The notes beneath the pieces were generated by a model. The model saw nothing but the letters and a program-made list of their open reading frames with translations, searched no databases and was not told the origin of the DNA. 33,870 nt of DNA, taken from the NCBI GenBank assembly GCA_947178105.1, contig CAMWXD010000046.1:1-33870 (forward strand), written 5' to 3'. Within the stretch, counting starts at the first letter, position 1. The number at the start of each line of letters is the position of its first letter. The position numbers were made by a program, and so were the translations under genes. Positions 7,056 to 14,185 of this stretch are shown piece after piece. The DNA is from an uncultured Eubacterium sp. GTDB taxonomy: Bacteria; Bacillota; Clostridia; Lachnospirales; Lachnospiraceae.

Positions 7056-7079
7056 TACATATTTACTATAACATATGTA
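7056..7079 (-). promoter_or_regulatory. Inverted repeat in cobW promoter region, candidate operator
   Basis: TACATAT (7056-7062) and ATATGTA (7073-7079) form a perfect 7-bp inverted repeat with a 10-bp centre. On the minus strand it overlaps possible -10 sequences (TATAGT, TATGTT), with TTTACT 18 bp upstream of the latter. The element does not match the Zur or Fur boxes I know. A metal-responsive repressor site is inference. Confidence 0.4.
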
Positions 7080-7243
7080 ATGGAGAGTATTCCAGTAAAA
7101 TTTTTATAAATTTCTTTCTTTTGCAATATTTATTTTATGGCATTGATTCTGCAAGCACTTTAGGAAGCGCCGCACATTGCTTACTCTACCAGCAGTTTAC
7201 CTGCCTCCTGGCAGCCCCAAACAGCAATTCTACCACCCATCGG

Positions 7244-7272
7244 TTGCATTTTCTGCTTTTTTTCCCTATAAT
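7244..7272 (+). promoter_or_regulatory. Sigma-A promoter of the XRE/membrane gene
   Basis: TTGCAT (7244-7249) and a perfect TATAAT (7267-7272) with 17-bp spacing, about 50 bp before the start codon of the plus-strand gene. Confidence 0.75.
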
Positions 7273-7323
7273 AACTGTATCAGCCGGCTAATGAAACACC
7301 AAAAGCTTTGGAGGGGATGCATG

Positions 7324-8115
7324 ATGTTTGAAATTGACAAAGAAAAATTCGGCAGCTTTCTTGCTGCCCAAAGAAAAGAAAACGGCTTTACACAAAAGGA
7401 GCTTGCCGAAAAGCTGTTTCTGTCAGATAAAGCGGTAAGTAAATGGGAACGCGGCTTAAGCCTGCCAGATATTACCCTGCTGATGCCGTTAGCGGAACTG
7501 CTTGGCATTACTGTGACTGAACTTTTGGAAGGCAGGCGGATTGAGGACAGTGACAAACTGGATGCTGCACAGATTGAAAACCTTGTAAAAAAAGCACTCG
7601 TATATCCAGAAAACCTGCCTGAAAAACCGCGGGAACTCAAAAAGAAACACTGGCTGATTCTGGGATTTTGCACACTTGCCGTCATTTTGGAATGTGCCGC
7701 CCTGTTTGTGTCTGCCGGCAGCTTTGCCGCCCTGATGCAGAACGAGCTTTTTTATGGAATATTTGTCGTACAGCTCTTAAGCCTTGGTTTTGGCGTACAC
7801 TTTTGGATCACCGCAAAGGAACAGCTTCCGTCTTATTATGATGAAAATAAGATAAGCTGCTATTCCTCCGGCATGTTTGAAATGAACTTTCCAGGCGTCT
7901 GCTTTAACAACCGCAACTGGTGCCAGATCCTGCGCGTAGGACGGATCTGGACAGTGCTTGGGGCAACTGTATATCCAGCCTGCTGCGCTGGCATCGACAT
8001 GTTGCTGCCGGACACCTGGGTTTGGCGTTTGATTCTTAGTATCTTTTTACCGCTTGCATTTTGTGACGGCGGACTTTTTATACCAATGTATTATGTATGC
8101 AAAAAATATACATAA
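7324..8115 (+). CDS. XRE-family regulator with membrane C-terminal half
   Basis: A 264-residue protein. The N-terminal ~65 residues are a Cro/C1 helix-turn-helix (ENGFTQKELAEKLFLSDKAVSKWERGLSLPDITLLMPLAELLGITVTELL in several pieces). The second half has about four hydrophobic segments (starting near WLILGFCTLAVILECAALF, YGIFVVQLLSLGFGVHF, TVLGATVYPACCAGI and LILSIFLPLAFCDGGLF). Such membrane-anchored XRE proteins are frequent in Firmicutes, but their signals are mostly unknown. GGAGGGG at 7310-7316 suits ATG 7324 (7-base gap) slightly better than the adjacent in-frame ATG 7321. Transcribed alone, away from the CobW operon; whether it regulates that operon is an open question. Confidence 0.85.
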   Translation: MFEIDKEKFGSFLAAQRKENGFTQKELAEKLFLSDKAVSKWERGLSLPDITLLMPLAELLGITVTELLEGRRIEDSDKLDAAQIENLVKKALVYPENLPEKPRELKKKHWLILGFCTLAVILECAALFVSAGSFAALMQNELFYGIFVVQLLSLGFGVHFWITAKEQLPSYYDENKISCYSSGMFEMNFPGVCFNNRNWCQILRVGRIWTVLGATVYPACCAGIDMLLPDTWVWRLILSIFLPLAFCDGGLFIPMYYVCKKYT

Positions 8116-8135
8116 ATTTTGAAAAAAAATTTGCA

Positions 8136-8179
8136 CAAAAATTTTACATCCAAAAACTTTACATCAAGAAACTTTACGG
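8136..8179. repeat. Three tandem ~15-bp repeats
   Basis: CAAAAATTTTACATC (8136-8150), CAAAAACTTTACATC (8151-8165) and a diverged AAGAAACTTTACGG (8166-8179) lie between the converging XRE and nuclease genes; the third copy covers the nuclease stop codon. They could be a protein-binding array or simple slippage. Confidence 0.7.
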
Positions 8180-9073
8180 ATTACAGCTCCCGCAAGGCTC
8201 ATACCCATTCCGAACCAACTGCTCCCTGTCTCCTGTAAAGTTTTCTTTATTTTCCTTCTGGATTTTCTCCGCACTGCTGCAAGATGGCAGGTGGAATTTC
8301 TTTGTATTTACATTCAGGATATAGTTGGATGCTTCCGCCGGGTCTACCATATCGTCTGTCTGGATCGCTTCGCTTTCGCCGGTGGCATAATCGATCCGGA
8401 TTCCAGGCTGCGCGTTAAATACATACACATTGTACGAAACGCCTTCGCCGCCATCCTCTACCGAAAGCGCCTCCATCTGCACGCCGTCCGCTACCAGGTT
8501 ATCCCCTTCAAACACAGGCGTTACGCGGTACATCACATGATTTCCTGTCTCCCGTACATAATCCCCGACTTCTTCTTCAAATGGCAGCATACCGCTGACA
8601 TTCATATACCGTGTTCCGGTAATCAGGTTTTTTTCATTTGCATCCTCGCCGGCAAGCTGATGTGCGATCAAATGGCAGCGGTTGTACAGGCTTTTTCCGT
8701 CTATAAAATCATACTGGATGCTGTGCCAGCCTGTAGGCTTTACCCTGCTGATATTGCCGCGCTTTTGTGTCGGCATCAGGTCTGTGCCGACGCAGGCAGT
8801 CGCCACGCCGCATCTGCCAAGCGCATCCAGCTCAGAATAATGCTCAAACGATTCCGTCGTAATCTCATCTTCTGTAAAGCCTGGCACGTTTTCATCCACA
8901 ATCATATATGGATCGCTTGTATCGGTTACATTATTGTCATTTGTCAGGACTGTGTGTATTTCCTTCTGGCTGTCTGCATCCGACGGCGTGTCTTTTATTT
9001 CTACTGTACAGCCTGTCAATGACATTGTAAGAACCAGCAGGATACCTATTACATTTTGATAAAGCTTCTTCAC
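8174..9073 (-). CDS. Secreted lipoprotein DNA/RNA non-specific endonuclease
   Basis: A 299-residue exported nuclease of the NucA/EndA-like beta-beta-alpha-metal superfamily. A lipoprotein signal ends in the lipobox LTGC (Cys22), so the protein should be anchored on the outer face of the membrane. The catalytic segment is YNRCHLIAHQL (130-140), where NRCH takes the place of the classical DRGH; His134 is the expected general base, and AGEDANEKNLITGTRYMN supplies the metal-binding Asn. A C-terminal Cys/His stretch (KKFHLPSC, EPCGSC) resembles small metal-binding tails found in related nucleases. The start is a GTG preceded by GGAAGG. It lies 77 bp after rtcB and may share its transcript. Likely roles are nutrient scavenging from extracellular DNA or DNA uptake. 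Confidence 0.88.
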   Translation of the reverse strand: MKKLYQNVIGILLVLTMSLTGCTVEIKDTPSDADSQKEIHTVLTNDNNVTDTSDPYMIVDENVPGFTEDEITTESFEHYSELDALGRCGVATACVGTDLMPTQKRGNISRVKPTGWHSIQYDFIDGKSLYNRCHLIAHQLAGEDANEKNLITGTRYMNVSGMLPFEEEVGDYVRETGNHVMYRVTPVFEGDNLVADGVQMEALSVEDGGEGVSYNVYVFNAQPGIRIDYATGESEAIQTDDMVDPAEASNYILNVNTKKFHLPSCSSAEKIQKENKENFTGDREQLVRNGYEPCGSCNP

Positions 9074-9150
9074 TCTCTTTTCCTTCCTTCTATTCCAGTC
9101 TTTTCATTTGTCGAACCATTGTTTTGCATCTTTCCTTCTGGTTGTTTCGG

Positions 9151-10359
9151 CTATTCGGCAGCCTTGAAATTATAGACCGGTTTTATTCTTTTTTCAATAT
9201 CCACCGTATCTGTGATATTGTTTACAATATCATCCATCCCCTTATAAGCCATCGGGCATTCATCCAGTGTTTCTTGGTTTATGGATGTAGAATAAATGCC
9301 GCTCATCTGCTTTTTAAATTCCGATACGGTAAAGGACTGTTTTGCCGCAGACCTGCTCATCAGCCGCCCGGCTCCATGGGGCGCTGACTGGTTCCAGTCC
9401 TCATTGCCCTTGCCGATACAAATAAAGGAACCGTCCCGCATATTAATCGGGATCAGCAGCTTTTCCCCTTTTCTTGCCGATACGGCGCCTTTCCGCAAGA
9501 TCATGGCTTCGGTGTCGATATAATTGTGTATGGTCGTAAACTGTTCTGTGACATGCAGCTTCATCCCTTTGACGATCTCCCGCATCATCGCCTTTCGGTT
9601 TAGCTGCGCATACCGCTGCACAATCTTCATATCGTGGATATACTGGCAAAACAATTCGCCGGATACATAGGCAAGCGTCCTCGGAATGCTTGTCAAAACC
9701 CTGCTCCTGCTCTCTTCGATCTTGCTTTGGATCTCCTTTTCCCTTCCTTGCGCCTTTAACTGAGCGATCATTTGCTCTATATCTTTTTTTGCCGATCCGT
9801 TTAATGCCCGAAAGCCCTCTTCCTGGTAATATTCCGCCACCTCGACGCCCAGATGGCGGCTCCCGGAATGCACGACAATATAAATCGTCCCGTCCTCATC
9901 CTTGTCCGCTTCAATAAAATGGTTTCCGCCGCCAAGCGTCCCAAGGCTTTTTTCTGCCCTGGCATAATTGATATGGCGAAAACAATGCAGCTTTTTTAGC
10001 TCATTTTCGATTTCATCAAAATAAATGTGCGTTTTTTCCCGGATATGAAACCCAGACGGGATTTTTTCATAAATAAGCTTGTCCAGCTTTTGAAGCTCCA
10101 GATGCTTTTCCCTGACCGCAACCGTCTCCATGCCGCAGCCAATGTCCACACCTACCAGATTCGGCACAACCTTGTCCGTAATCGTCATCGTCGTCCCAAT
10201 CGTACATCCGGCTCCCGCATGGATATCCGGCATCATCCGAATGCGGCTGCCGCTTACAAACTCCTGGCCCAGCAGAAGCTTTACCTGCGCCAAAGACGAT
10301 TCGTCCGCTGTGTCGGCAAAAATCTTTGCTTTGTTATACTTTCCCTGCAACTCGATCAT
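9151..10359 (-). CDS. rtcB: RtcB-family RNA ligase
   Basis: A 402-residue RtcB, the GTP- and metal-dependent enzyme that joins 2',3'-cyclic-phosphate and 5'-OH RNA ends. Family landmarks are RMMPDIHAG (41-49), VGVDIGCGM (69-77) with the metal-binding Asp and Cys, GGGNHFIE (143-150), VVHSGSRHLG (162-171), HNYIDTE (278-284), and APHGAGRLMSRSAAK (326-340) with His328 as the residue that accepts GMP. It belongs to the shorter bacterial RtcB group (about 400 residues). No RtcA, RtcR or archease gene is adjacent, so the usual stress-repair operon is absent. A good promoter lies 75 bp upstream. Probable function is repair of tRNA or rRNA cut by ribonucleases, including toxins. Confidence 0.95.
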   Translation of the reverse strand: MIELQGKYNKAKIFADTADESSLAQVKLLLGQEFVSGSRIRMMPDIHAGAGCTIGTTMTITDKVVPNLVGVDIGCGMETVAVREKHLELQKLDKLIYEKIPSGFHIREKTHIYFDEIENELKKLHCFRHINYARAEKSLGTLGGGNHFIEADKDEDGTIYIVVHSGSRHLGVEVAEYYQEEGFRALNGSAKKDIEQMIAQLKAQGREKEIQSKIEESRSRVLTSIPRTLAYVSGELFCQYIHDMKIVQRYAQLNRKAMMREIVKGMKLHVTEQFTTIHNYIDTEAMILRKGAVSARKGEKLLIPINMRDGSFICIGKGNEDWNQSAPHGAGRLMSRSAAKQSFTVSEFKKQMSGIYSTSINQETLDECPMAYKGMDDIVNNITDTVDIEKRIKPVYNFKAAE

Positions 10360-10433
10360 ACAGGCCCCTTTCCTGCTATTCCTATAACTGCTGCAACAAC
10401 AGGCTCCTTTCTTCGCACCCGCTGTTTCCTTCT

Positions 10434-10462
10434 ATCATACCATCTGTGCTCTGCCTGTGCAA
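10434..10462 (-). promoter_or_regulatory. Sigma-A promoter of rtcB
   Basis: On the minus strand, TTGCAC (10457-10462) and TATGAT (10434-10439) are 17 bp apart. Just upstream, GTTG/CAAC (10474-10487) makes a short inverted repeat. The ~70-nt leader contains several GCCTGTT/AACAGGC-like pieces and ends in GGAAAGGGG before the ATG. Confidence 0.7.
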
Positions 10463-10528
10463 TAAAAATATTTTGTTGCAAAAACAACAGCCCATTTTTA
10501 GAATTTATATCTGTCAGTTTCTATTTTA

Positions 10529-10582
10529 TAAATCAGATAAGACTGTGGCAGTATCTGTAATTACAGACTACCACAGTCTTAT
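10529..10582. repeat. Imperfect palindrome, copy 1
   Basis: A ~46-bp hairpin sequence (arms meet at 10560/10561; the centre TCTGTAATTACAGA is perfect), preceded by TAAATCA. It starts 13 bp past the stop of the lipoprotein gene at 10595. It matches copy 2 at 12986-13038 in the same orientation, including the TAAATCA. Lacking a T-run, it is not a standard terminator. Confidence 0.85.
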
Positions 10583-10594
10583 GAGAACAGCGTG

Positions 10595-11305
10595 CTAATC
10601 CTCCTGCACCATCTCCAGCAGCCGTTCCTTTCCCATCCGCCTGCTTTCCTTTGCATTCTCCTTGCAGTATTCCTGTATATACTGCTCCAGCGGCATGAGC
10701 GTCTCTTTTGACTCCTGCACGAACGGATAAAGCAGGCGGTACCCGTCCTTGTCCGTTTCCTGAAACTGTACGGCAACCTGCCAGGAAATCCTCTCTGTTT
10801 TTTGATACTGCGGCTCAAGCTCCATCAGCCAGCCGTTAATATATTCGTCCGCAGCCTTCTTTTCCTTTTCTGTGGAAAGCTCGGCTTTTGCCTCGTACAT
10901 GCCCTGGATCATCGGATAGTCTTCTGGCTTTCGGATTCCCGTCCAGTCCGCTTCAAAGGCTGCTCGAACCGTTACCATGCCCTCCTTTTTCTCCTCTTCT
11001 AAAAATACGAGCCTAGCGTTTTCAATTTGCTGGATCCCTTCGTATGTCTCCTGCTGCATTTTGTATATTTTCTGATAAATCTCCTCCGCCATCTTCTCTG
11101 TGATGCTCTGGCATCCATCCTGAATCCGCCAGCCATCTGTCTTAATATTGCCGGTATCTGTCGCGCCTGCTGTTGTTTTGTCTGCACTCGTGCCATCCGT
11201 CGCTGTTTTTCTTGCACTCGTGCCGTCTGCTGCCGTCTGCATCGTCCCACAGCCTGACAAAAAAAGCGCTGCACATACTATACAAATGAATTTCCTGCTT
11301 CTCAT
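10595..11305 (-). CDS. Lipoprotein, paralogue of the M56 peptidase outer domain
   Basis: A 236-residue lipoprotein: basic N terminus, hydrophobic stretch and lipobox LSGC (Cys19), then a low-complexity Thr/Ala/Asp-rich linker with a short internal repeat (DGTSA-KT). Residues ~75-236 have no named family that I recognise but align by eye with the C-terminal outer domain of the adjacent M56 protein: YEGIQQIENARLVF against YEGFYKLENFELSF, DWTGIRKPEDYPMIQGMYEA against DMTNIRDPKDSPYVQGMREA, then a shared KKxADEYxxxxMxxYxxxE pattern. I chose ATG 11305 because GAGGAGGC lies four to five bases upstream and the signal peptide begins there. It is downstream of the M56 gene by 51 bp and is probably co-transcribed. 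Likely an outer-surface binding partner or decoy of the same ligand; the ligand is unknown. Confidence 0.75.
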   Translation of the reverse strand: MRSRKFICIVCAALFLSGCGTMQTAADGTSARKTATDGTSADKTTAGATDTGNIKTDGWRIQDGCQSITEKMAEEIYQKIYKMQQETYEGIQQIENARLVFLEEEKKEGMVTVRAAFEADWTGIRKPEDYPMIQGMYEAKAELSTEKEKKAADEYINGWLMELEPQYQKTERISWQVAVQFQETDKDGYRLLYPFVQESKETLMPLEQYIQEYCKENAKESRRMGKERLLEMVQED

Positions 11306-11356
11306 TTTTGCCTCCTCTTGCCCCAGACATTCTCCGCTCAATTTCCCATCCGGCTG

Positions 11357-12955
11357 CTAAATATTATCCTCAATATATGCCTTTCCGTCCTCTTTGCCCA
11401 AATGCGGCTGCACATGGTCGTCCTCCTGAAACGGCGTCAGCCCGCCGTCTTCATGCAGATAAAACAGCTCATAAGAAAACGGCACTGTTTCCTCTGCTGC
11501 CTGCGCTGCCGGCAAATGCACCTGATAGGAAAACCCGGTCTCTTCCGGTACCTGGTAATACTGCATCATTTCCTCTAAGTATTCGTCGTAAAGCTTTTGT
11601 GCGGACTTCTTCTTTGCCGCATCTTCGATCTGTTCCATCGCTTCCCGCATTCCCTGGACATACGGGCTGTCCTTTGGGTCGCGGATATTTGTCATATCTG
11701 CGCCTACCTCGATATCCAGAGACAACGTGTCATCTTCTACCACTTCATTGCAAAAAGAAAGCTCAAAATTTTCCAGCTTGTAAAAGCCTTCGTACTCTTT
11801 TTCCATATGCGTGATCACCGCATCCGATATTTCTTCTGCCGCCTGGTTACTGAGGTTCAGGCTTATATTGGAAATTTTTTTCGGCTGCGCCTGGGCTTTG
11901 ATCGATGGGTTTTGCCCTTCCACATCCGCAGACGAGGTTGCAAACACGGCTGCCAGGACGCCTACTACTGCCGCTGCCGCAATCACGGCTGCCTTTGATT
12001 TTTTTTGAATCTTCATAATAGCCACAATCCTTTCCTGCATAACATTCCTGCAAAAACCACTGCAAAGCGGCAGCGGCATACTTTTTCGTTCTTCCATCCC
12101 AATCAGGATCCGGGCATATTCCGCCCTTGTGTTTTCTCCAAATGCCCGTACCACCGTTTCATCACAGGACAACTCCAGGTCACGGTTGCATACAGCATAC
12201 ATCAGCCACACGAAGGGATTAAACCAATGGACTGCCAGTGCCGCAGCCAGCAGCAGCTTCGCCGCTGCGTCCAGGCGCCTGATATGGACTGCTTCATGCG
12301 CCAGGATATACCGAAGCTGTTTTGTGTCCTCCCAGTCGGTCTGTTTTGGCATCACAATAACCGGACGGAATATGCCGTATGTAATCGGCGCTTTCACAAA
12401 GCCAGACTGGCGTACCTGTATGTGCCGCCTGCCCTGCTGCTCCCTGAGCCAGCCCTCCACAAACTCATTTTTGACAGGCATCGAAGCATGAAACCGCCTG
12501 ATACAGGCGGCATAAACCGCTGCAAACACCGCCAGGCAGACCCCGAAGCCCGCCGCCCAAATAATGCCAAATGTTTTCCGAAGCCCGCCCTGCACTGCCA
12601 GACGCTTTCCCCCATCAAAAGCCCCGTCAAAAGCCCCCTCGAAAGCATTGCCTTTTTTCTCATCGCCATACGCCGTGCTGCCTTCGGACCGTCCCTGGCT
12701 GACAGCTTTTGATGCTTTTGCTTCCCCATTCCTGCTTCCCGCCTGCTGCGTATCCGCTTTTTGAACAAAACCAGGTATCCGGGAATAAATACTCAGGCTG
12801 GACGGGATTCGAACCGGCAGTAGCAAATGTACAAGCGCTACTCCCCATAATACGAGAAACGTTTTCTTTGGCAGATAGTGCACCGCTGCCGCGCGGACTG
12901 CGAGCACAGCCAGGATAAATACGGTGCCGGAAAGGCTCATTTCCAGTAGATTCAT
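11357..12955 (-). CDS. BlaR1/MecR1-like M56 membrane metallopeptidase
   Basis: A 532-residue membrane protein of peptidase family M56. Hydrophobic segments near residues 5-25, 32-47 and 130-150 surround a cytoplasmic zinc-protease region: YILAHEAVHIRR with HEAVH at 220-224, then WFNPFVWLM and RDLELSCDETVV, the classic M56 pattern. Another membrane segment at ~323-340 leads to an outside domain of ~190 residues. In BlaR1/MecR1 that outer part is a penicillin-binding sensor; here it has no SxxK or SxN signature and instead resembles the downstream lipoprotein. BlaI/MecI, the usual repressor target, is not adjacent. A GTG at 12964 is possible, but ATG 12955 has AGGAAG at a proper distance. Likely a signal-transducing protease with a non-beta-lactam ligand. 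Confidence 0.85.
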   Translation of the reverse strand: MNLLEMSLSGTVFILAVLAVRAAAVHYLPKKTFLVLWGVALVHLLLPVRIPSSLSIYSRIPGFVQKADTQQAGSRNGEAKASKAVSQGRSEGSTAYGDEKKGNAFEGAFDGAFDGGKRLAVQGGLRKTFGIIWAAGFGVCLAVFAAVYAACIRRFHASMPVKNEFVEGWLREQQGRRHIQVRQSGFVKAPITYGIFRPVIVMPKQTDWEDTKQLRYILAHEAVHIRRLDAAAKLLLAAALAVHWFNPFVWLMYAVCNRDLELSCDETVVRAFGENTRAEYARILIGMEERKSMPLPLCSGFCRNVMQERIVAIMKIQKKSKAAVIAAAAVVGVLAAVFATSSADVEGQNPSIKAQAQPKKISNISLNLSNQAAEEISDAVITHMEKEYEGFYKLENFELSFCNEVVEDDTLSLDIEVGADMTNIRDPKDSPYVQGMREAMEQIEDAAKKKSAQKLYDEYLEEMMQYYQVPEETGFSYQVHLPAAQAAEETVPFSYELFYLHEDGGLTPFQEDDHVQPHLGKEDGKAYIEDNI

Positions 12956-12985
12956 TTTGGTCACTTCCTTTTTTGCAAATAGTTC

Positions 12986-13038
12986 TAAATCACATAAGAC
13001 TGTGGTAGTGTCTGTAAATACAGACTACCACAGTCTTG
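12986..13038. repeat. Imperfect palindrome, copy 2
   Basis: Second copy of the element at 10529-10582, same orientation, arms AAGACTGTGGTAGT and ACTACCACAGTCTT around TGTAAATACA. It lies ~30 bp upstream of the M56 gene start and overlaps the predicted promoter of that gene. Confidence 0.85.
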
Positions 13039-13050
13039 TCAAAATGTCAA
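13022..13050 (-). promoter_or_regulatory. Candidate promoter of the M56/lipoprotein operon
   Basis: On the minus strand a perfect TTGACA (13045-13050) is followed after 17 bp by TAGTCT (13022-13027), a weak -10 that retains the key TA...T bases. The -10 lies inside the palindrome copy 2, so a protein bound to it could control the operon. Confidence 0.45.
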
Positions 13051-13170
13051 CCAAATACCGAATATTCCTTTTCGAAGGCCTACTTAAACCCTCCAAATAA
13101 AAAAAGAGGGGTAAAGCCGCCTTTGGCTTCTCGGTTTCCCATACTGTCAATATACCTTTTGGGCATAAAT

Positions 13171-13201
13171 AAAGCAAGGCATACAATCTATGCCCTGCTT
13201 T
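13171..13201 (-). terminator. Terminator downstream of the Rpn gene, bidirectional
   Basis: AAAGCAAGGCATA (13171-13183) pairs with TATGCCCTGCTTT (13189-13201) around a 5-base loop, one mismatch. T-rich runs follow on both strands, so it fits an intrinsic terminator of the minus-strand gene ending at 13262 and could also work in the other direction. The remaining 13051-13261 sequence shows no gene. Confidence 0.7.
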
Positions 13202-13261
13202 GTTTCTTTGACAAAAGATGCAAATATTTTGTAGATATAGCATAAGTTCCGTATGAATTCC

Positions 13262-14116
13262 TTACAGATGGGCTGCATCATATGCTTTTAAAGCCTTTAT
13301 GGCTTGTTCATAAGTATACTTGCAATAATTCATTAAATCCTCAATAATAATATGGTCTGTAAATCCATGTTGTCTCCCTATTTGAATAATGCCCTGCTGA
13401 CGGCCTTCCTTACGACCTTCCTCACGGCCTTCCTCACGGCCTTCCTCTTTTACTTCTTCCAACACTTTACACATCTCATATACCCCGTTCTCATTATTTT
13501 TAAAATACGACATCCTTCTTACAAGATTTGGAAACTTTGGATTGGCTACATCCTCTTCCATAAAGCACTGCATCAATTCTGAGATCTCAGTGCCATCGTC
13601 TATTTCCGTATTGACATAAACACAGCTCAGCCCGTCGTCAATCCGAGTCCCTGTCTCTGCGTCCATCATGCCAACATGATAGATCGTCCTGCCTTTCTTT
13701 AAGATATCAGACTCTGTAATATACACAATGCAAACATCTGGAACTTCTTTAAATGCAATGCCTGGCTCTGTTATATTTGCTGTAATACAGGATGCATTAA
13801 AACGCACTCTCCGAAAATGGTCGTCATGGCCAGCCCTTTGTATTTCGATATTGCACCTGCCCCTGTCTGTAGTGTCACAAAGAGCATCCAGCCTGACAGA
13901 ACGGCCCAATAGATTGCGGATACTGTTTTGGGGCGTTACACGCAAAACCTTTAAGCCAGGATCTTCCAAAATCACCCGCAGGATTTCTTCACATACTCCC
14001 GGGTCTTCCGCCAGTTTTTCAAAAAAGCAATCATCAATTGGGCGCAGTTTCGCTATTTTTTCTTTATACGCAGAATACTTATCTAATGTTTGTTTCGTAA
14101 TTGCATCTTTGTCCAT
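13262..14116 (-). CDS. Rpn-family recombination-promoting nuclease
   Basis: A 284-residue protein of the Rpn/PD-(D/E)XK nuclease family, often annotated as a putative transposase. The nuclease core is seen in SVRLDALCD (Asp77) and CNIEIQRAG (Glu91, Gln93), followed by the family's YVNTEIDDGTEISELMQCFMEED-type middle and the YFKNNENGVYEMCK segment. Near the C terminus is a run of EEGRE/EGRKEGR repeats encoded by 12-bp tandem DNA units. E. coli Rpn proteins are DNA endonucleases that raise recombination, and some are reported in phage defence with variable repeats; such a role here is inference. The gene stands alone between a TIGR04076 gene and the M56 operon. The ribosome binding site is weak (AGGAA almost touching the ATG). 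Confidence 0.9.
   Translation of the reverse strand: MDKDAITKQTLDKYSAYKEKIAKLRPIDDCFFEKLAEDPGVCEEILRVILEDPGLKVLRVTPQNSIRNLLGRSVRLDALCDTTDRGRCNIEIQRAGHDDHFRRVRFNASCITANITEPGIAFKEVPDVCIVYITESDILKKGRTIYHVGMMDAETGTRIDDGLSCVYVNTEIDDGTEISELMQCFMEEDVANPKFPNLVRRMSYFKNNENGVYEMCKVLEEVKEEGREEGREEGRKEGRQQGIIQIGRQHGFTDHIIIEDLMNYCKYTYEQAIKALKAYDAAHL
13400..13447 (-). repeat. Four 12-bp tandem units in the Rpn gene
   Basis: Four consecutive 12-bp units (13400-13411, 13412-13423, 13424-13435, 13436-13447), the last two identical, encode the E/G/R-rich repeats near the C terminus. Unit gain or loss keeps the frame. Confidence 0.85.
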
Positions 14117-14185
14117 TTCCTAATAAGCAACCCTTTCCTCTTTCCTGTCTCCTTGAAACAGAAAAATATCCGCCTCATTTGTATT

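Larger units (their letters stand above)
7002..7323. other. Divergent intergenic region
   Basis: This holds the leader of the minus-strand CobW gene and the promoter of the plus-strand XRE gene. Near the CobW start is a small hairpin, CCAGT (7031-7035) with ACTGG (7041-7045); further out is the inverted repeat listed at 7056-7079. A perfect 5-bp stem with a 4-base loop, CTGCC/GGCAG, lies at 7201-7214. Between 7095 and 7240 I see no gene and no recognised riboswitch. Confidence 0.5.

Noticed and set aside
10529..10582. Palindrome copy 1 as an ordinary intrinsic terminator
   Set aside because: There is no T-run on either side, and a second copy lies upstream of a gene in a promoter position.
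12986..13038. BlaI/MecI operator
   Set aside because: Known operators have TACA/TGTA in the order ACTACA..TGTAGT; here the central order is TGTA..TACA, and no BlaI gene is present.
13262..14116. Complete insertion sequence carrying a transposase
   Set aside because: Although this family is often labelled transposase, no terminal inverted repeats or target duplication are visible around the gene.
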